Below, piece by piece: positions 1 through 13,309 of a stretch of 64,000 bases of DNA (position 1 is the stretch's first letter; the number at the start of each line of letters is the position of its first letter). Position numbers and translations under genes: made by a program. Origin of the DNA: Chaetorhynchus papuensis (lineage: Eukaryota > Chordata > Aves > Passeriformes > Rhipiduridae); the NCBI GenBank assembly GCA_013396525.1, contig VWYX01000278.1, positions 78,565-142,564 on the forward strand, in the 5' to 3' direction. The notes beneath the pieces were generated by a model. It did no database searches, was not told where the DNA came from, and saw only the letters and a program-made list of their open reading frames with translations.

Positions 1-1269
1 GTCTTGCAACATTTGAATTATTTTTAAATGATGTTTTTAGGTTGAAGGCATGCAGTATAGGAACTGGACAATGGCCAGACTAGGCCAGAACAAAAACCCA
101 CCCAGCCCAGTGGTTTGACCACATCTTTTGCTGAAAGATGCCTGGGGAGGAAAGGCAGCACAAGCAAGTGCAAGTGGTTCTTCTTAAAACATTATGGGGA
201 ATCTTCTGAGAATATTGTAATTCCCACATCAGCTGCCCTTTGGGTAAGGAACTGCCCTCTGCAGGTGTGCTTTGAGCCTGGGTCTCACCGGCTGTGATTG
301 GTTCACCCTTCGTCACTTGTTTCACTCTTCTGCAGCTGCCTCACTCTTGCAAAGCAGGGGCCATTGTAGAGATGGAGGAGCAGTTGATCAGCAGTTTTAT
401 TCTCCAGTTTTAATTCAGCATGAGGAAGAGTGCAGCTCTTAGGGTTCACCAGAGCTCCCAGGTTATAGCTAGAACCGTAGGTTATGTTTTCCTGGGGTTG
501 TTGTGTTAAAGACAGTGAATCCTGTACTAAAGTAATTATACTGAAATGCTTGAACTGTGACGTGACGCCCACAGAAAATGCATACAAGCAGCATGGGCTG
601 ACGCTTTCCTACGGTCTTATCTTTGTTCCCAAAGAAAGATACAAAGGTGGAGGGATTCTCGTCTGTGCTGCTGCCTTGCCTGGGGCAGGTGTGTTCACCT
701 GCTTGTTGGTGTGGAAACAGATGGTCCTGCACCCTCCAAAAAGTTATCAAAAGCTTTGTTTGCTCTTCTCAGATGGCTGCAACGCCTTACCAAAGTTCAG
801 GGAAATTGGCTGAAGAGCACTGGGATCCATGTGTCCAAACCTAGTGGGGAGATTAGTGGTTTTATTGCTCAACTGGCTGCTGTCACTGGGAAGCTTTTCA
901 CATTGCCTTGGAACTTTTTATTTTCTTTAGTGAAGAATGGAATTTACTGGTAGCATGTCTTCCATTTCTGTTCCTGCTGATTATGATTACACAAAGTACA
1001 TTTTTATTAGAGAGGTGGGAGTAGTTTGCATGCCTGTGTCCCTAGGTAAATCTGAGCAGGGGGAGGCAGTGAGAAGACCTGTTCAGGGTTGTAGTTTGCT
1101 CATCTCTCTATGGTTGCACTCCTCTGTGTGTACCTTCCTGCAGGCACCTTTCCCATCTTCCAACTCAAGCACAAGTGATTATTGCATCTTGCTGACGAAA
1201 CTCTTGAGGCGAAAGGAGAGGGTTTGACTGCAGCTTAAAAGGGTCATGTTACAGGTTATGGAGGAGTGT

Positions 1270-1625
1270 TCAAAAGATTTGGGTTGGAAGGGACCTTTGA
1301 AGATCCTTTTGTTCCAACCCCCCCGCCATGGGCAGGGACAACTTCCATTGACCAGGTTGCTCCAAACCCCATCCAAACTGGTCTTGAACACCTTCAGGAA
1401 TGGGCATCCACATTTTCTCTGTGCAACCTGTTCCAGTGCCTCACCACACACACAGGAAAGAATTTCTTCCTAATCTAAACTTATCCTCTTTCAGTTTAAA
1501 ACCATTTCTCCTTGTCCTATCACTACAGACCTTGGTAAGAAGTCTTCTTCTGCCTTTCTCATAAACCTCCTTTGTGTATTGAAAGGCTGCAGTAAGATCT
1601 CCCGGGAGCCTTCTCTTGACAGGAT
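1270..1625 (-). mobile_element. CR1 LINE fragment (3' end region, antisense)
   Basis: Read on the + strand it starts with the reverse complement of the CR1 3' end (ttgggttggaagggacc), continues through tccaaccccc, caggttgctcc and aacctgttccagtgcctcacc, and reaches gcagtaagatctcccgggag, the inverse of the upstream CR1 line. It is diverged and 5'-truncated, as is usual for avian CR1. No intact ORF remains. Confidence 0.85.
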
Positions 1626-4600
1626 TCTTGTATTTCCAGAGATAAATCCCTGCAAATACTTGTGGTGTCTCTGAAAGCACCCAGACAAGGGCACCCGCAT
1701 CTTCTTGTTCTCCTCCATCAGCATCTAATTATGTGGGAGCAGCATCAAAGATGGTGCTAGTGGAGATCCCCGCCTATCCGGGGTCAGGAAATTGGGAGTA
1801 CTGTGCTGAATCTTAGAATATTTCTTAATGCTTTTTTACGTAATATTGGAGCCTGGTCACCATGGGAACGGGCATCCAAATAGAAAGACAAACTGGAAGG
1901 GAACGTACCCAGTTTCTGGGGTGGAGCTGTTGAGTTTATGCCATCCAGAAAGCTTAGATGTGGACGGAGGGTAAGTTCTTCTTTCACTCCATGTGCGCAC
2001 TGTGGTCCAAAGTGTGTGAGAAAATCGTGAAGGAAAAGATCTGTCCCAGAGCACACCGTTATTTTATTGTTTCCCACCTGAGAAACAGGCAGCATTTCAA
2101 CTTCCTGGGACAATCTGCTCAAAGCCATTTTTATTTCAAAGTGGGATCCAGATGCTGGTGAATGCACGTAATCAAAATCAAAGCTAATAGGTGACTTTAT
2201 TTCCCCCCATGCCCCTTTACATAAAATCTCTTCAGCATCTCTTTTATAACTTGTCTTTAGAGAATCACTGCAGTTATCCAGCCGTTTCTTCCGTGCCTTT
2301 CATTATTGTAACAGAAACAATCACTGGAAATTGCATGATGGTATTGGGTTGTGCTACATTCCTTCCTCAGGTCGTTTGACAGCAGCTTTTTTCAATAGAC
2401 CCAAAGGAGAAAGGTACATTTCTGTAAACATGAGACAAGTCCTAGATGTGCTGTAGCCACTTGGGAGAAAATTCCATTGTAAAAGAGGCTCTTAAAATTG
2501 CTCACGTGGGATTTGCCATTAAGAGCATAAAGACTGGAGAAATGGACTTCTGATTTGGCTGGCAACTTGCTTCTCATCCTCAAAGAATTTTAGGAATGTC
2601 TTTACTTCCTTTTGGAGGGCTTAAGGCTAGTTTGTGATTGCAAGGGCCAGAGAGTTGCTTTTTTTCCTGCCTCCCTTCTCTTTCAGGCTAGGTTCTGCTG
2701 GCTTGTTAACTCTTGAAATACCAGTGTACACAGGGAAAGAGCTTTTTAAAAGTCAGCTGTTTCTTCTGCAAACCTTGAACGACCTAAAGGTCTAGAGAGT
2801 AATGCAAAAGGTGTCCCTTGCACCAAGGAGTTATCAAGTGTTTTCACACGTACTGGTGTGGGCTGGACGAAGGAATCTCTGCTTGGGATGTGGTAATGGA
2901 TGCTTGTCCTTCATCAGTGTAAGACTGGCTATAAATTGTGCTCGTGCTTTTTTGTGTGCTGCACTTCCATCATGTTCTTACCCTTTGAGCTGAAATGCAC
3001 CAGGGTATCAGACCGTCGGTGATTGCTCATGTGCTGGGGGGAATGCAGGTCAGGCTGGTAGCTAAAATGTGCATGTTTTATTCTCCAGAACATGGAGAAG
3101 TAGGGGGAATCTTGTCATAGTGTATTTAGTATAGTACATGAATGGTCTTTGCCCAAAAGGGCTTGATTCCCCATCAACACAGTGAACTCTCGAGCTTTGC
3201 TGCAGCTCAGAGCTCTGTGCAAAGAGCTGGGCAAGCATCCCCTGCATGGTCCTGCACCATTTCTTGTCACTGAAGCCCTTGGTTCCTCTGAAGCAGAAGT
3301 TTGGTTTTCTCAGGTGAATAAAGAAGAGACACCAGTTGGCACCTGCCAACAACCATCCATCATCATGCTGGAACTGAGGTTTGAAAATCTGTAAGATTTC
3401 CTTTCTGTCACTGCCTCCCCTTCAACTGGCTGGCAAGGAGAAGCTATGATGTAGCAGAAAGGTAGTCTTAGAAACCTGATTTCTAGGTAGAGAGAATCCT
3501 CTTCCACAGAGAGCATTTTCAAATTAATTCTTCCCTGAGTTTCACACTTGCTCATGTAATGTGCTGATTAAGTGAGTCATCTCTATGGTGTATTTGAATT
3601 CTGGTCAATGATGGAGTTTAAAACAGTGATTTTTGAACTGGTTCCATGGTTTAGAGTGGTTGTGTTTTTTTATTGCCTTTCTTCCTCCATCCTGCTGAGA
3701 AAACTGCTCAACTCCAAGCTTTGATTATTCAAGCAGAAGAGGGTGACAGGAACACAAACAAGCATCATTTAATTCTTGGGGACACGTTTTCCTGATGCTT
3801 GACCTTTTGGACTTCCCACATCTTCTTGTCCATTTACATGCATTACAGTTTTTCCAATTACCAGTGAATTAAATTTGGAATTGTGGTATTTGGAAATGTC
3901 AAGCAGAATCAATAGAAAAGCACTTGGGGCCCAATCTTAGTAGACTCAGCACATTTTAAAGCATATTTGAAATGTCCCTGCTGATAAATCTCGGAGGACC
4001 CTGTGTAGATTATGAATTGAGGTGCTGCTGTTCGGGTACCAAAGCTCTCTGTGGCTTGCCAGGTGTGCTGTGCTGTGTTGGACACGCATCACTCTCTGCC
4101 TGGAGAAGACCTTAAAAATCAGGAGCTCTGAAAAGCATTTCTGCTGGTGGCAGTGGCATGGGATGGTGAGGACAGTGGGATGGAGCAGATGCATGTGAAA
4201 GAGCTGGGAAAGGCATTGCCACATGATTATTGCTGTGTCTTAAACCTCTGCGCTCCACAAGGAGATGCTCCCACACCCTCGTTCCTTTGCCTGGAAGGAA
4301 ATTCATTTTTCAGGCTTGCTTGGAAAGCTTTTCAAAACTTCGCTGTGTGTGGGGAAAATATTTACGAACATACGTGATTTCACTTCCTCCTCCCATGCTC
4401 TTTGGAGACCCCATGCTGGCTCCCGAGGAGAATGGGAAAGAACAAATGATTGTGCTCTAAATGTCATTTCAGAGCTTGCTGCATATTTTACTTAGTGATT
4501 TGTGGCATCTGGTCAAGACTTGCCCTCTATTTGATTTTCAGAAGTGCAGTTGGAAATACCTTAATCTTGCAATTAAGCTCTAATATTTTCCGTTACAGAG

Positions 4601-6659
4601 ATTGCAAAGTTTGGCTGCTGAGACACCTTCTTGGTAGTTCGTGTGCAGAGTGCTCAGCCCACAAGGGGCCATTTTTCATGCCAAAGAGTAGTCACTGCTG
4701 TTACAAGCCAAATAAACGGCCTGCTTAATGCTTTTATAAGTGCACACCTCAAATTCAAGGGAAAAAAAAATAAAAATCTTGATAACTATATACCTGTTTG
4801 GAAGCTCGTGGTCTGGGGGAGAAAATATAACTTCTTTATGGAATTCAAGTAATTTTCTTGGTGTGGCAGTGTAAAGGAAGCCTGGAGGTCTCTCCTAGTG
4901 AATTGGGGGGATGGAGAAGTGTCGTTGTTGTAATGCAGATGCGTAGAAAAACCACATGAGTCCAGTTCAGTAGAAATTGTGGCAAAGCCAGGGTTTAATG
5001 GCTTTTTTCCTGAGGTTTTTATATGTTAGTTTGCAAAGTGAGTTAAATGGTGTAAAGTAATTGGTTCTCTGGCCATCCACCCCTCAAGGGGGTTGGCCCA
5101 AGTCTAGCACGTCCATTCCCAAGTGTTTTTCTAGTTGAAGCCCTAACAATCTGGGAAAAACAAGTGCAGGTGTGGATATTGATAAAAACTGGTAACTTTG
5201 TTTTAGTTAACTTGCATGGGAAAGACAGAGTTCTCACAAAATACTAGAGAGCTGAAGAAATTCACTGCTAAAGCTCTGTCAGCATCAACAGAGGAGCATC
5301 ATTTCAGAGGTGCTGCCTGAGGTGGCATCCCTGGGGATGGTCAGACACGGACAGGCAGCAGCTCAGCAGCTCTGGAAGTTTGGATGGGAGATCTGCAGCT
5401 TCTCGTGCTCTCCTCCAACCCACGCCGTGTGCAGGCAGGTGGGAGGCAGCAGTGCCCTTTTTGGATCTGTGACTTTTGTGTTTGTTGGGGCTGGCTTGAT
5501 TTTGATTTCATTCTCTTAGGTGTAGCTGAGGAGTGTGTATCTGTGCAAAAAAAAAAAAAAACCAACAAAAAAGAAAAAGAAATGAGGCCTTTTTTGAGTG
5601 TTATTACTAATTCGGTTGGAGCTCTGCTGTCCAAATTGCCTCGTTTGTGACCCAAAATGCATTTAAACATGAACTGCAGAAGCACCACGGCATTAAATGC
5701 TTTTGATTGATCTTCCCGATGGTTTTATTAAAGAACTAAAATATTTTTGGGGGAGACAGATACAGTTAGTGATGTGAACAGAGAAATGTAATTACATTTT
5801 TGGCTTTGTCCTTAACTGAAATGATACAAAATAGGATTTTTCTAATGGATAACTAAAATGATCTCTTCTTTAAATAAAATATAGAAATGACCCTCTGAGT
5901 TCAAGTCAAAAATGCTCTGCTTCCAAAAATTGATTAACTGCTGGCAACATTTCTGTCCTGCTGCACAACAGGCCAGCCGGTGACCTGGCCAAACCTCCTT
6001 GGATCGCTCTGCCTGGCCAGAGGAATGATTTACTAAACCTTTTCCTGAGAGATCCTCCCCTTTGGGCCAAGAGATTAATCTCATCAGCTCTGTGTGCATG
6101 TATGTGTGCGTGTGCACTCAGTATTTCACACAACTGAGTATCACTGTCATCTCACTTGGCTCTGCAGGCATCTGCTTGGTTTTGTGCACTTGTGAGGAGC
6201 TGGATGCTCCGTGTCCTTCTCCATGTCCTTTTCCTACCCACCTTGTTTGACTTAAAATACCAGGGAAGTTATTCAGAAGAATTAAACCTTTACCGCATCC
6301 TTTCCCCGAGCTGGTAGTAATAACTCCTAAAACACAATCCTTATATTTTACAAAACAGGTTTTGCTGTCAGTCTGGGGGAAAATTCTAATAAAGATCTAA
6401 TTCTTTGGAATAACTTCCTTGTTATCGTTTACTGACTTAAACCCAAGTTAAAAAAGAGATATATGGGGAGGGGGGGGGTTGCTACACAGATGTCCGTGGA
6501 AGCTGTGAAGTGTGAGTCATGGTGTGAATATAGAAGCCCTGAGTTGTCATCCCTGGTGAGCAGGGAGGATGTATTTCTTAATATTAAAGTTCCTTTTTTA
6601 ATTTTAAAAGAAAATGACTTAAAGCCTCCTGTCCTTTTGAGAGTGGTTGTCAATGGCAT

Positions 6660-6780
6660 CATTGCAGGTTACCATGGCAATATATGCTGAGATAATAGAT
6701 TAACAGCCATTGATTGACTCGAAAACTTGGAGCTCTTTTACTGTGGGATAAGCCAAATCTATTGACAGAAAACAAAATTC
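6660..6780. promoter_or_regulatory. Candidate enhancer block with RFX X-box-like and TALE-like motifs
   Basis: GTTACCATGGCAAT at 6668-6681 is nearly a perfect palindromic RFX X-box (GTTRCC, two bases, GGYAAC; the last base differs). Within 100 bp lie a PBX/MEIS-like TGATTGAC (6711-6718) and TGACAG (6763-6768), plus GATAA and ATTAAC words. The function is inferred only from motif clustering. Confidence 0.3.
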
Positions 6781-7724
6781 CAAGTAATATCTTCCCTTGG
6801 CGTTACACCTTGGCTTTCTTGGTGCTGCCTGAGCCCAGATTTACCTGATCTGGCTTAAGAACCAAAGCATTTTGCAATAGTAGATGCTTCTAATTAGTCA
6901 TCCCTGCATCCAGCTTGCTGGATGGGGCATCTCTGCCTGGGAAAACACTGGCCATTGAGGTCCCCAAAGGTGGTGAAGTTTTGGCTTCAGAAAGAGGCTC
7001 TGCAGGGGCACAGGGGCTTGTTTCTGCTCTGTTGTTTAAAGACTTTTGTGAAAGAACAGGGGACAAGAGCAACAAGTCTTCAAATCCTCGTGTACAGTTA
7101 CGTGCTTAACCACAGATGTCATCACGAGTTTGATGCTTTGCCTAAAAATGTGTTTAGCTCCTATTATTTAAGTACAGCAGGAATGAAATCACCCCACTTG
7201 GGGAATAAGTGCTGGAGCAAGGCTTAGGAATCGCTCATTCGTTTTGTAGAGACGCAACTGGGTGGTCTCTCTGGAGCAACATTTTCCAAGCATTCCCAGT
7301 TGCAAGCTTTCATCTGGCTTGATTTTGAATTTCTAGCAGCAACTATTTGAAATTCTTTCATTTGCACTCCTGCACGTGATTTCTGGGCAGGTGTCAGGGA
7401 GAGCTGGGAGGCAGCAGCTCTCTTTCCCTGTCTTTCCCTCCCCACCAGTGCCTCCGAGAGTGCTCCACAAACACTTAGATTGTGGTCCCCCATTGAAGGG
7501 CGTGCCAAAATGCCAGCTGTGGGTTTGGAGGCAGCTGGTTTAGCATCCCCTGGGAAGGGGGTGAAGTGGCTCATCCCAGCAGATGCTGCACTGCAAGGTG
7601 AGCACCCAGCAGCCCCTGATTTCCCAGCTCTGCTCACCCCTGCCACGGTTTTGAGGGAGAGATCTTGAAAGCAAACCCAAACCTCAAACAAAGGGCCCGA
7701 CTTCCATAATCACACTTGCAAGAA

Positions 7725-8260
7725 TGCATCCGCAGTTGCTTAATTGCTACATGCAATTACCCTCCAAATTAGAGGGCAATTACCCCAATTCAGTGCACAA
7801 TCTCCGCCGTTTTATATTATAAAATTACATGTACAAATAGCTATATAGGGACATAACGAAATGTTTGCAAATAACTTCAGCTGCATACACTGTTTCATAT
7901 ATAAAGCCCGGTGGTTTTGACAGTCAGGCAAACAGACTGTCTGGTAAATCACTCAGTGTTTATGCAGACTATTTTGACACATCCCATCTTTTCGTATATA
8001 CTTTCATTTTAGGTTTTCAAAAGGGGACAGGCAGAGATAAAGAACTGAGATTTATAGCAGCCTCCAGCCTTGGGGAAGATATTCCCTATGTATCTAATTA
8101 TGAGGAAGGAGCCCAGCAGCTGCTAACACATAGACCTGGAGTTGCTACACTGGATCTTGGCTATAATTTAGAAGCTGTTGGATAATGATACAGCCTCAGT
8201 GATCTGTCAGCGACTCCAAATTAGGCGAGCAGGGTTTAGTCTCAGATCAGCAGCAAGGTC
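7725..8260. promoter_or_regulatory. Candidate conserved non-coding element rich in homeodomain motifs
   Basis: The block has a dense set of TAATTG, CAATTA and AAATTA words. The nonamer gcaattacc occurs twice (7753-7761 and 7776-7784), with an inverted pair CCCTC/GAGGG between the copies. Base composition and lack of repeats differ from the flanks, as in vertebrate developmental enhancers. An ORF runs through part of it (7865-8185) but resembles nothing I know. Conservation cannot be measured here. Confidence 0.35.
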
Positions 8261-8895
8261 CCATGTCGCAGCAAGCTGAAGTCCTTCAGTTCACCAGGAT
8301 CTTTTTTTAATGAGCTCCCTCTGTGCCTTGCAACTCCCAAGTAGAGGCAAGAGGTCTTTCCATGTCGCATGGTGCTTCGACTGCTCTTCCCATCATTACA
8401 TGTCTCAGATGGGTGCTGGGGGTCTTGCTTGGCGAAAACCTAGAGATGCTTCAGTCATTTGGAGCACAAAATTGACCCGGGGAATCAGCATAATGACAGT
8501 TCCTCAGGACTGAGGTCAAAAAGTCGATTTCCACCCCAAAAATGGGTGATGGTGGGTAGCCTCCCTCTGCCTTCATGATGTAAGGGAGTTATTTGGGCTT
8601 GGTATTTTGTGTAAAGGTATTTCTGTGCGGCTTTTGTTCGAGGACGAGCCACGCTGCGTCATCCCCGAAGCGCTGGGTGGATGCAGTGGGATGCCAGAAA
8701 CCCATCTGCTCCTGCAAAGCCTGATTCTTCCCTAGACTTTGATTTCAAACAGGACTTCAGGCTTTATTGCTTAAATGACTATTTGTGGATTGTGGTATTA
8801 AAACGCTGATTGTTTTTGCCTGGCTGCTGACACGAGGCTCTTTTCCATGGGGAGAGCTGGGGCTGACAGTGGGATGCAGTGCTGGGGATGCTGTG

Positions 8896-8952
8896 CTCCT
8901 GCCCCATGGCGGTGCTCCTGCCCCATGTCCATACTCCTGCCCCACATCCATG
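8896..8952. repeat. 19-bp minisatellite, 3 imperfect copies
   Basis: Copies start at 8896, 8915 and 8934, each beginning ctcctgcccca and diverging in the last 7-8 bases. It lies in a locally GC-rich part of intron 1. Confidence 0.75.
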
Positions 8953-9597
8953 CTTCTGCTGTGCAACTTTTTACCCAAATTTTGCATTTTGGCTGGTGGA
9001 ATAGGCTTAGGCAGGAGAGGCATGGGAGCCAAATGAATGAGACCAGGTTCCAACAGTGATCTTCAAACACTTGCTTAGCAAAGGTTTTATATCTCATTGC
9101 ACCCAAGACCCACTGATTTTCTGCCAAAAGCCAAACAGTTCACTGGGATGTTTATTTTCCATCCTGCATGAGCAGGATGTCACCAGGCAGTGCCACCAAA
9201 TGAAGGAGCTCAGGAGCTTTCCTATGTACCAAGGCTGCTATGAGGGAGATGACAGGAGCATTGTGAGGAGGGGGAGAGCAGAACTGTGGGGACACAACCC
9301 TTTTAGTCTGTTTCAGGCTGTGCTTGGTGACTGCACTGAAAGACTTTTGGCTCTTTTGGCCAAAATTAATGGTGTCCCTCCTGTCAGATGCTCGAGTTTG
9401 GTACAACAATTCTCTTGAGCCAGGCTGTACTGCTGGGGGCACAGGGGAGCACAGTCAAGTCCTTGTTGTGCTGATGCATCAGCTGTGTGGAAGGAGACAA
9501 GCTCTTTCTGCACCTATTTTGGGGAATACCCTCTGATTCTTCTTGCAACTTGAAATGAGAAGCAGGACATGGTTATCCATGCCTTTGTCACTTGGCA

Positions 9598-9835
9598 GAA
9601 GAGTTTGGGCTGGCAGGGACCTTTAAAGGGCATTTAGACAACTCCCCTGCAGTGAGCAAGGACTACATCAAGTTGCTCAGAGCTCTGTCCAACCTGACTG
9701 TATATGTTTCCAGAGATGAGGTATCTACCACCTCCCTGGGCAACCTGTTCCAGTGTTTTATCACCCTCATTGAGAAAAATATTTCTTCCCTTTATCAAAT
9801 CTAAATATTGTTTTAGTTTAAAACCATTACCCAAT
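9598..9835 (-). mobile_element. CR1 LINE fragment (antisense)
   Basis: The diverged inverse of the CR1 3' region: gtttgggctggcagggacc, then ctgggcaacctgttccagtg, caccctcattgagaaa, and tttagtttaaaaccatt. It is 5'-truncated and non-coding. Confidence 0.8.
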
Positions 9836-11015
9836 ATCCAGCTCAGTGTCTTTTACAGACGTACAGTGGCCTTGGGGGCATCCATTGCCCAGGGTGGGAA
9901 GAGGAGGCAGGAGAAACTACATGGCTCCCTGGGGATGCAGGAGCAAAGCTCAGATTTCCTTGTTTTAATCACCACCTTTCTCCCTCAAAGGGACAAGCCC
10001 CTGTTTTGGCTCCCCCTCCCTCTGCTCAGTGAGGGTTTTACTTCAGCGAGTGCAGAACAGGCAGTTAGCTGCAAACTTTGGTCTCTGCGTGATCCATTAC
10101 AGAGCAAGGTGTGAGTGTTTCTTGATGAGCTAAAGCAGCAGGTAAATTAATACCCAGGCCTGGAGCCGTGCCCCTTCCTGCTGAGACCATCTTGGGTACA
10201 AACAGAAGGGTTTCTTGCAGTCGTGAGCACCCAGCGGGGTGAGGATCCTACCAAATGGCTTTTAAAGAGATCTGAAAGCAGATAACAAACACACAGGTTT
10301 TTAAAGTGTCTTCTTAATGCAAGCATCCTTAGGAGCTGTTATAAAGAAAGCATACATCTATTTAGTCATCCAAAACTTTATGCACGCTTTTATTCAAATC
10401 ATCTAAACTTTGACAGCGGGGGGAAAACTGGGAAAGGCCTTTTTTCCTGGCTCAGTTGCTGTTTGCAGAGTTGGGTTTGCGTGTTTGCAAGCAGCTCTTA
10501 GTCTTCAGCTGAAACTTGTTCCAGAAAAGACAACTGTCTTGGGGGAAGGGAGCCTGGGCTCAACACAGGATTTAGCAGCCTTGATTTGCTGGTCCCAGAT
10601 CCAATACAGCTCCTGCTTCACATCTTTTCAACATTCCCTTTCCAAAGCGCAGTGGAAATATCGAATCTCACCGCAGCTCTGTGCATTGCATTGACCGTCG
10701 TTGCAGGTGGAGAAAACACAGCCTACGCAATATTGCTTGAGGTTGCAGATGATGGTGGTTGAGCTAGAATTAGATTTTGGGGCTGCTTTCCAGTGAAATG
10801 GTTCATTAAACCTGCCAGCTTTCTGGGAGGTGGAGCTGGGGAGGGAGAGGAAATTTCTGTCTTGGTCAAAAGCGATACTCAGTTTGGGATGATGAAAATG
10901 ATATTATTAAGTGTATTTCCAGGAGTCGTGCAGAAGGTGATAAGTGAGGATGAGGTGTCAGGTACCAGCTGGTAACTGTGTTACAATGGCAGACTTGTTA
11001 CAGTGAAGGTGCATT

Positions 11016-11202
11016 TTACAGTGAGGGTGGTGAAACTCTGGCCCAGGTTGTCCACGGAGGTGGTGGCTCTACAAGTATTCAAGGTCAGGTTGGACTCTGA
11101 GCAACCTGGTCTAGTTGAAGATGTCCCTGCTCATTGTAGGGATATTGGACTCGATGACCTTTAAAGGTCCTTTCCAACACAAGCCATACTACGATTCTGT
11201 GA
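11016..11202 (+). mobile_element. CR1 LINE 3' end fragment (sense)
   Basis: Sense CR1 3' end: gtgagggtggtgaaactctg, gaggtggtgg, ggtcaggttggactctgag, gggatattggactcgatgac and aaaggtcctttccaac, ending in tacgattctgtga, the CR1 terminal-repeat type. Confidence 0.85.
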
Positions 11203-13101
11203 AGTTAAGATATTTATTCTTTCCTTTATAAGTAAAAAAGATATCGCCCTTCACCCCCACACGCTAGAAAAAGCTCTTTTGCTTTCCTGCTGATTTAACC
11301 AGTATTTAGCAAAAATGCTTAATCTGCCCTAAAAATGCACGGTGTAAGTATCAAGAGAACAAATATCAAGGCTTTAACAAGGAGTGTCAATATTGACATT
11401 GTTCTGTGTTGAGGGATATTGGTAGGTTGTTTTCATTATTGTAAGCAACTTGTCAGAGGAAAACTCTGATGGAGCTTTGCAAGCGCTGATAAAACCTGCA
11501 GGTGCTATTGAAATTGAGCTCTTGCTCGTGTGTGCTTTGAATAAAATTTCCAGTTTCAGAAGTCAGCTTTATGACATTCTCATACCCCTACTCCCCTGCA
11601 GTTTCTCCCACGATGCAGATCAAGCAGTCCTCCTAAAAAGAGTTATGAAGGATTGAACACCTCTTCAGCCTGCAAAGACATCTCCTTAGTGTGATGAGTT
11701 TGCTCCGTGCTGTGAAAATTACCCACCGCTGAGTCCAGGTGTTTGGATTGGGAGTGGGTTGGACACATCACCCCCAGCTTATTCAGAACTGTGGTTTTCC
11801 AGCTAGAAACCTAGTTCTAGCCTTCGCAGAGGTCTGGCTGTTCTGGGAGCACAGCACTTTTGTTTTACCATCCTGTGGGACCTATTTGTGTTTTCTACCC
11901 AGTTGTCAGCACATTTTATTGGGATACCTATGTTTTCCATGATTCTAATCCATCAAAATAATGGCCAGGCCTGACCTTGCCTTAGGTTGGGTAATCCCAA
12001 AGAGAGATGGCCCCAGGGCATTTCAGGATTTACAGAATCATCAGCTTCATGGTACGGGGCACATGGTACTTTTCGTGTTTGTCTGCTTACAAGACGTGTG
12101 TTTGTTTCATTCTTCATTTTGTTTTAAAGCAATCCTCAAAATGCCACAAAACAGAGTGTTTCCAGATGAAGAGAAGACTTCTAAGGTTTAGGACAAAGGA
12201 GGTCACCTGCATTTATCAGTGTTCCCTTACTTGGCTCTGGTTTTAATGGATGTGTTTGCAATTGTGTTTCAGTTCTGCCACATGGTGGCTATGGGGGAAT
12301 CATTTCCCTGGGGACAGTAGGAGCTCCACAGTCCTTTGGCACAAGGTTCTAAAGCAGGAAAGACCCACAGGCTATGGAGACTCCTTTGTTTGTGGCGGCC
12401 AAGCATCCGTTTGGGGTGGCCAGTCTTGTTTGGGGAACAGAGTTTGTTGCTGAAGGTCTTGTTTGGGTGGAGAGGCACCGTGAGCCGTGTCAGCTGCAGC
12501 TAAAAACATGGCATTTATCATATGGAGACTTACCCAAATAAGCCTGAACCAGGCTCTAAGCGAGGAATGGCCACTGGTCTGGCCCTCCTCTGCAGGATGA
12601 ATATTACCTGTTCTCAGTTACATCCTCCCCACAGAAGAAACTGTGTATTTTTAGGTGATGTTTCCCAGAGCAGTGGTGGAGAGAGAGAGTAACTCCACTG
12701 CATGACATCCCAGCAAGCATCAAGTAGCACCCTGGGAGGTTGTCTTTCCTAATCAGGGTTTCTGTGGTTGGACATTACTGGGTATGCGTTGCCTTGTGCA
12801 TCCCCTTTTTTAGGGTCCTAAGGTTGAAGCATTGTCCAGAGGAGATCTGGACAGGTCTCAGCTGGCCCCTTGACTTCACCATGAGCTCCTGTGTGACCTT
12901 AGGCAAATCTGACCTCTCTCCATCCCCCATCTCACCCCAGAGGAGAGGAGTAATCTCCACACTGTGCTGAAGCTCACGCTGCTGAGCTGCTCAGGGAATC
13001 AAATGTATGCATCACCTAAAACACAGCCATGTGGAGACAGGTTTCCCGAGATTTATTTCGGATTTTACTTGAATGATCTTGGGGCTTGATTTCTTTCTCA
13101 G

Positions 13102-13309
13102 GACCAGGCCATGGGGAGGCTGAGACAAGGGAGTGCATCTACTACAATGCCAACTGGGAGCTGGAGAAGACCAACCAGAGCGGCGTGGAGCGCTGCGAGG
13201 GGGAGAAGGACAAGCGGCTCCACTGCTACGCCTCCTGGAGAAACAACTCGGGCTCCATCGAGCTGGTGAAGAAAGGCTGCTGGTTAGATGACTTCAACTG
13301 CTATGACAG
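13102..13309 (+). CDS. ACVR2B: ACVR2B exon 2: most of the ligand-binding ectodomain
   Basis: Acceptor ttctttctcag precedes position 13102 and the donor AG|GTAATA follows 13309. The exon opens with the last two bases of a split Gly codon and ends with two bases of an Arg codon. It encodes about residues 18-87, including Cys29, 49, 59, 77 and 84 of the three-finger toxin-like fold. N-glycosylation sequons are seen at Asn42 (NQS) and Asn65 (NNS). The motif CWLDDFNCYD is the ligand-contact strand typical of type II activin receptors. GC content rises sharply compared with the surrounding intron. Confidence 0.97.

Larger units (their letters stand above)
1..13101 (+). other. ACVR2B intron 1 (3' part), no coding sequence recognised
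   Basis: The long stretch before exon 2 has no ORF that resembles a known protein and no GC-rich exon fitting ACVR2B exon 1 (a short signal peptide). It is therefore read as intron 1, continuing beyond the left edge. It contains three CR1 fragments (about 1270-1625, 9598-9835 and 11016-11202), a small 19-bp minisatellite at 8896-8952, an A-run near 5549-5562, and two motif-rich blocks (6660-6780 and 7725-8260) that look like candidate conserved regulatory DNA. Confidence 0.75.

Noticed and set aside
7865..8185. 106-codon sense ORF in ACVR2B intron 1 as a new gene
   Set aside because: No recognisable domain, no nearby splice partners or promoter; more likely a conserved regulatory block that happens to lack stops.
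1..13101. Presence of ACVR2B exon 1 inside the window
   Set aside because: No CpG island or signal-peptide ORF ending in the right phase with a donor was found, so exon 1 is taken to lie upstream.
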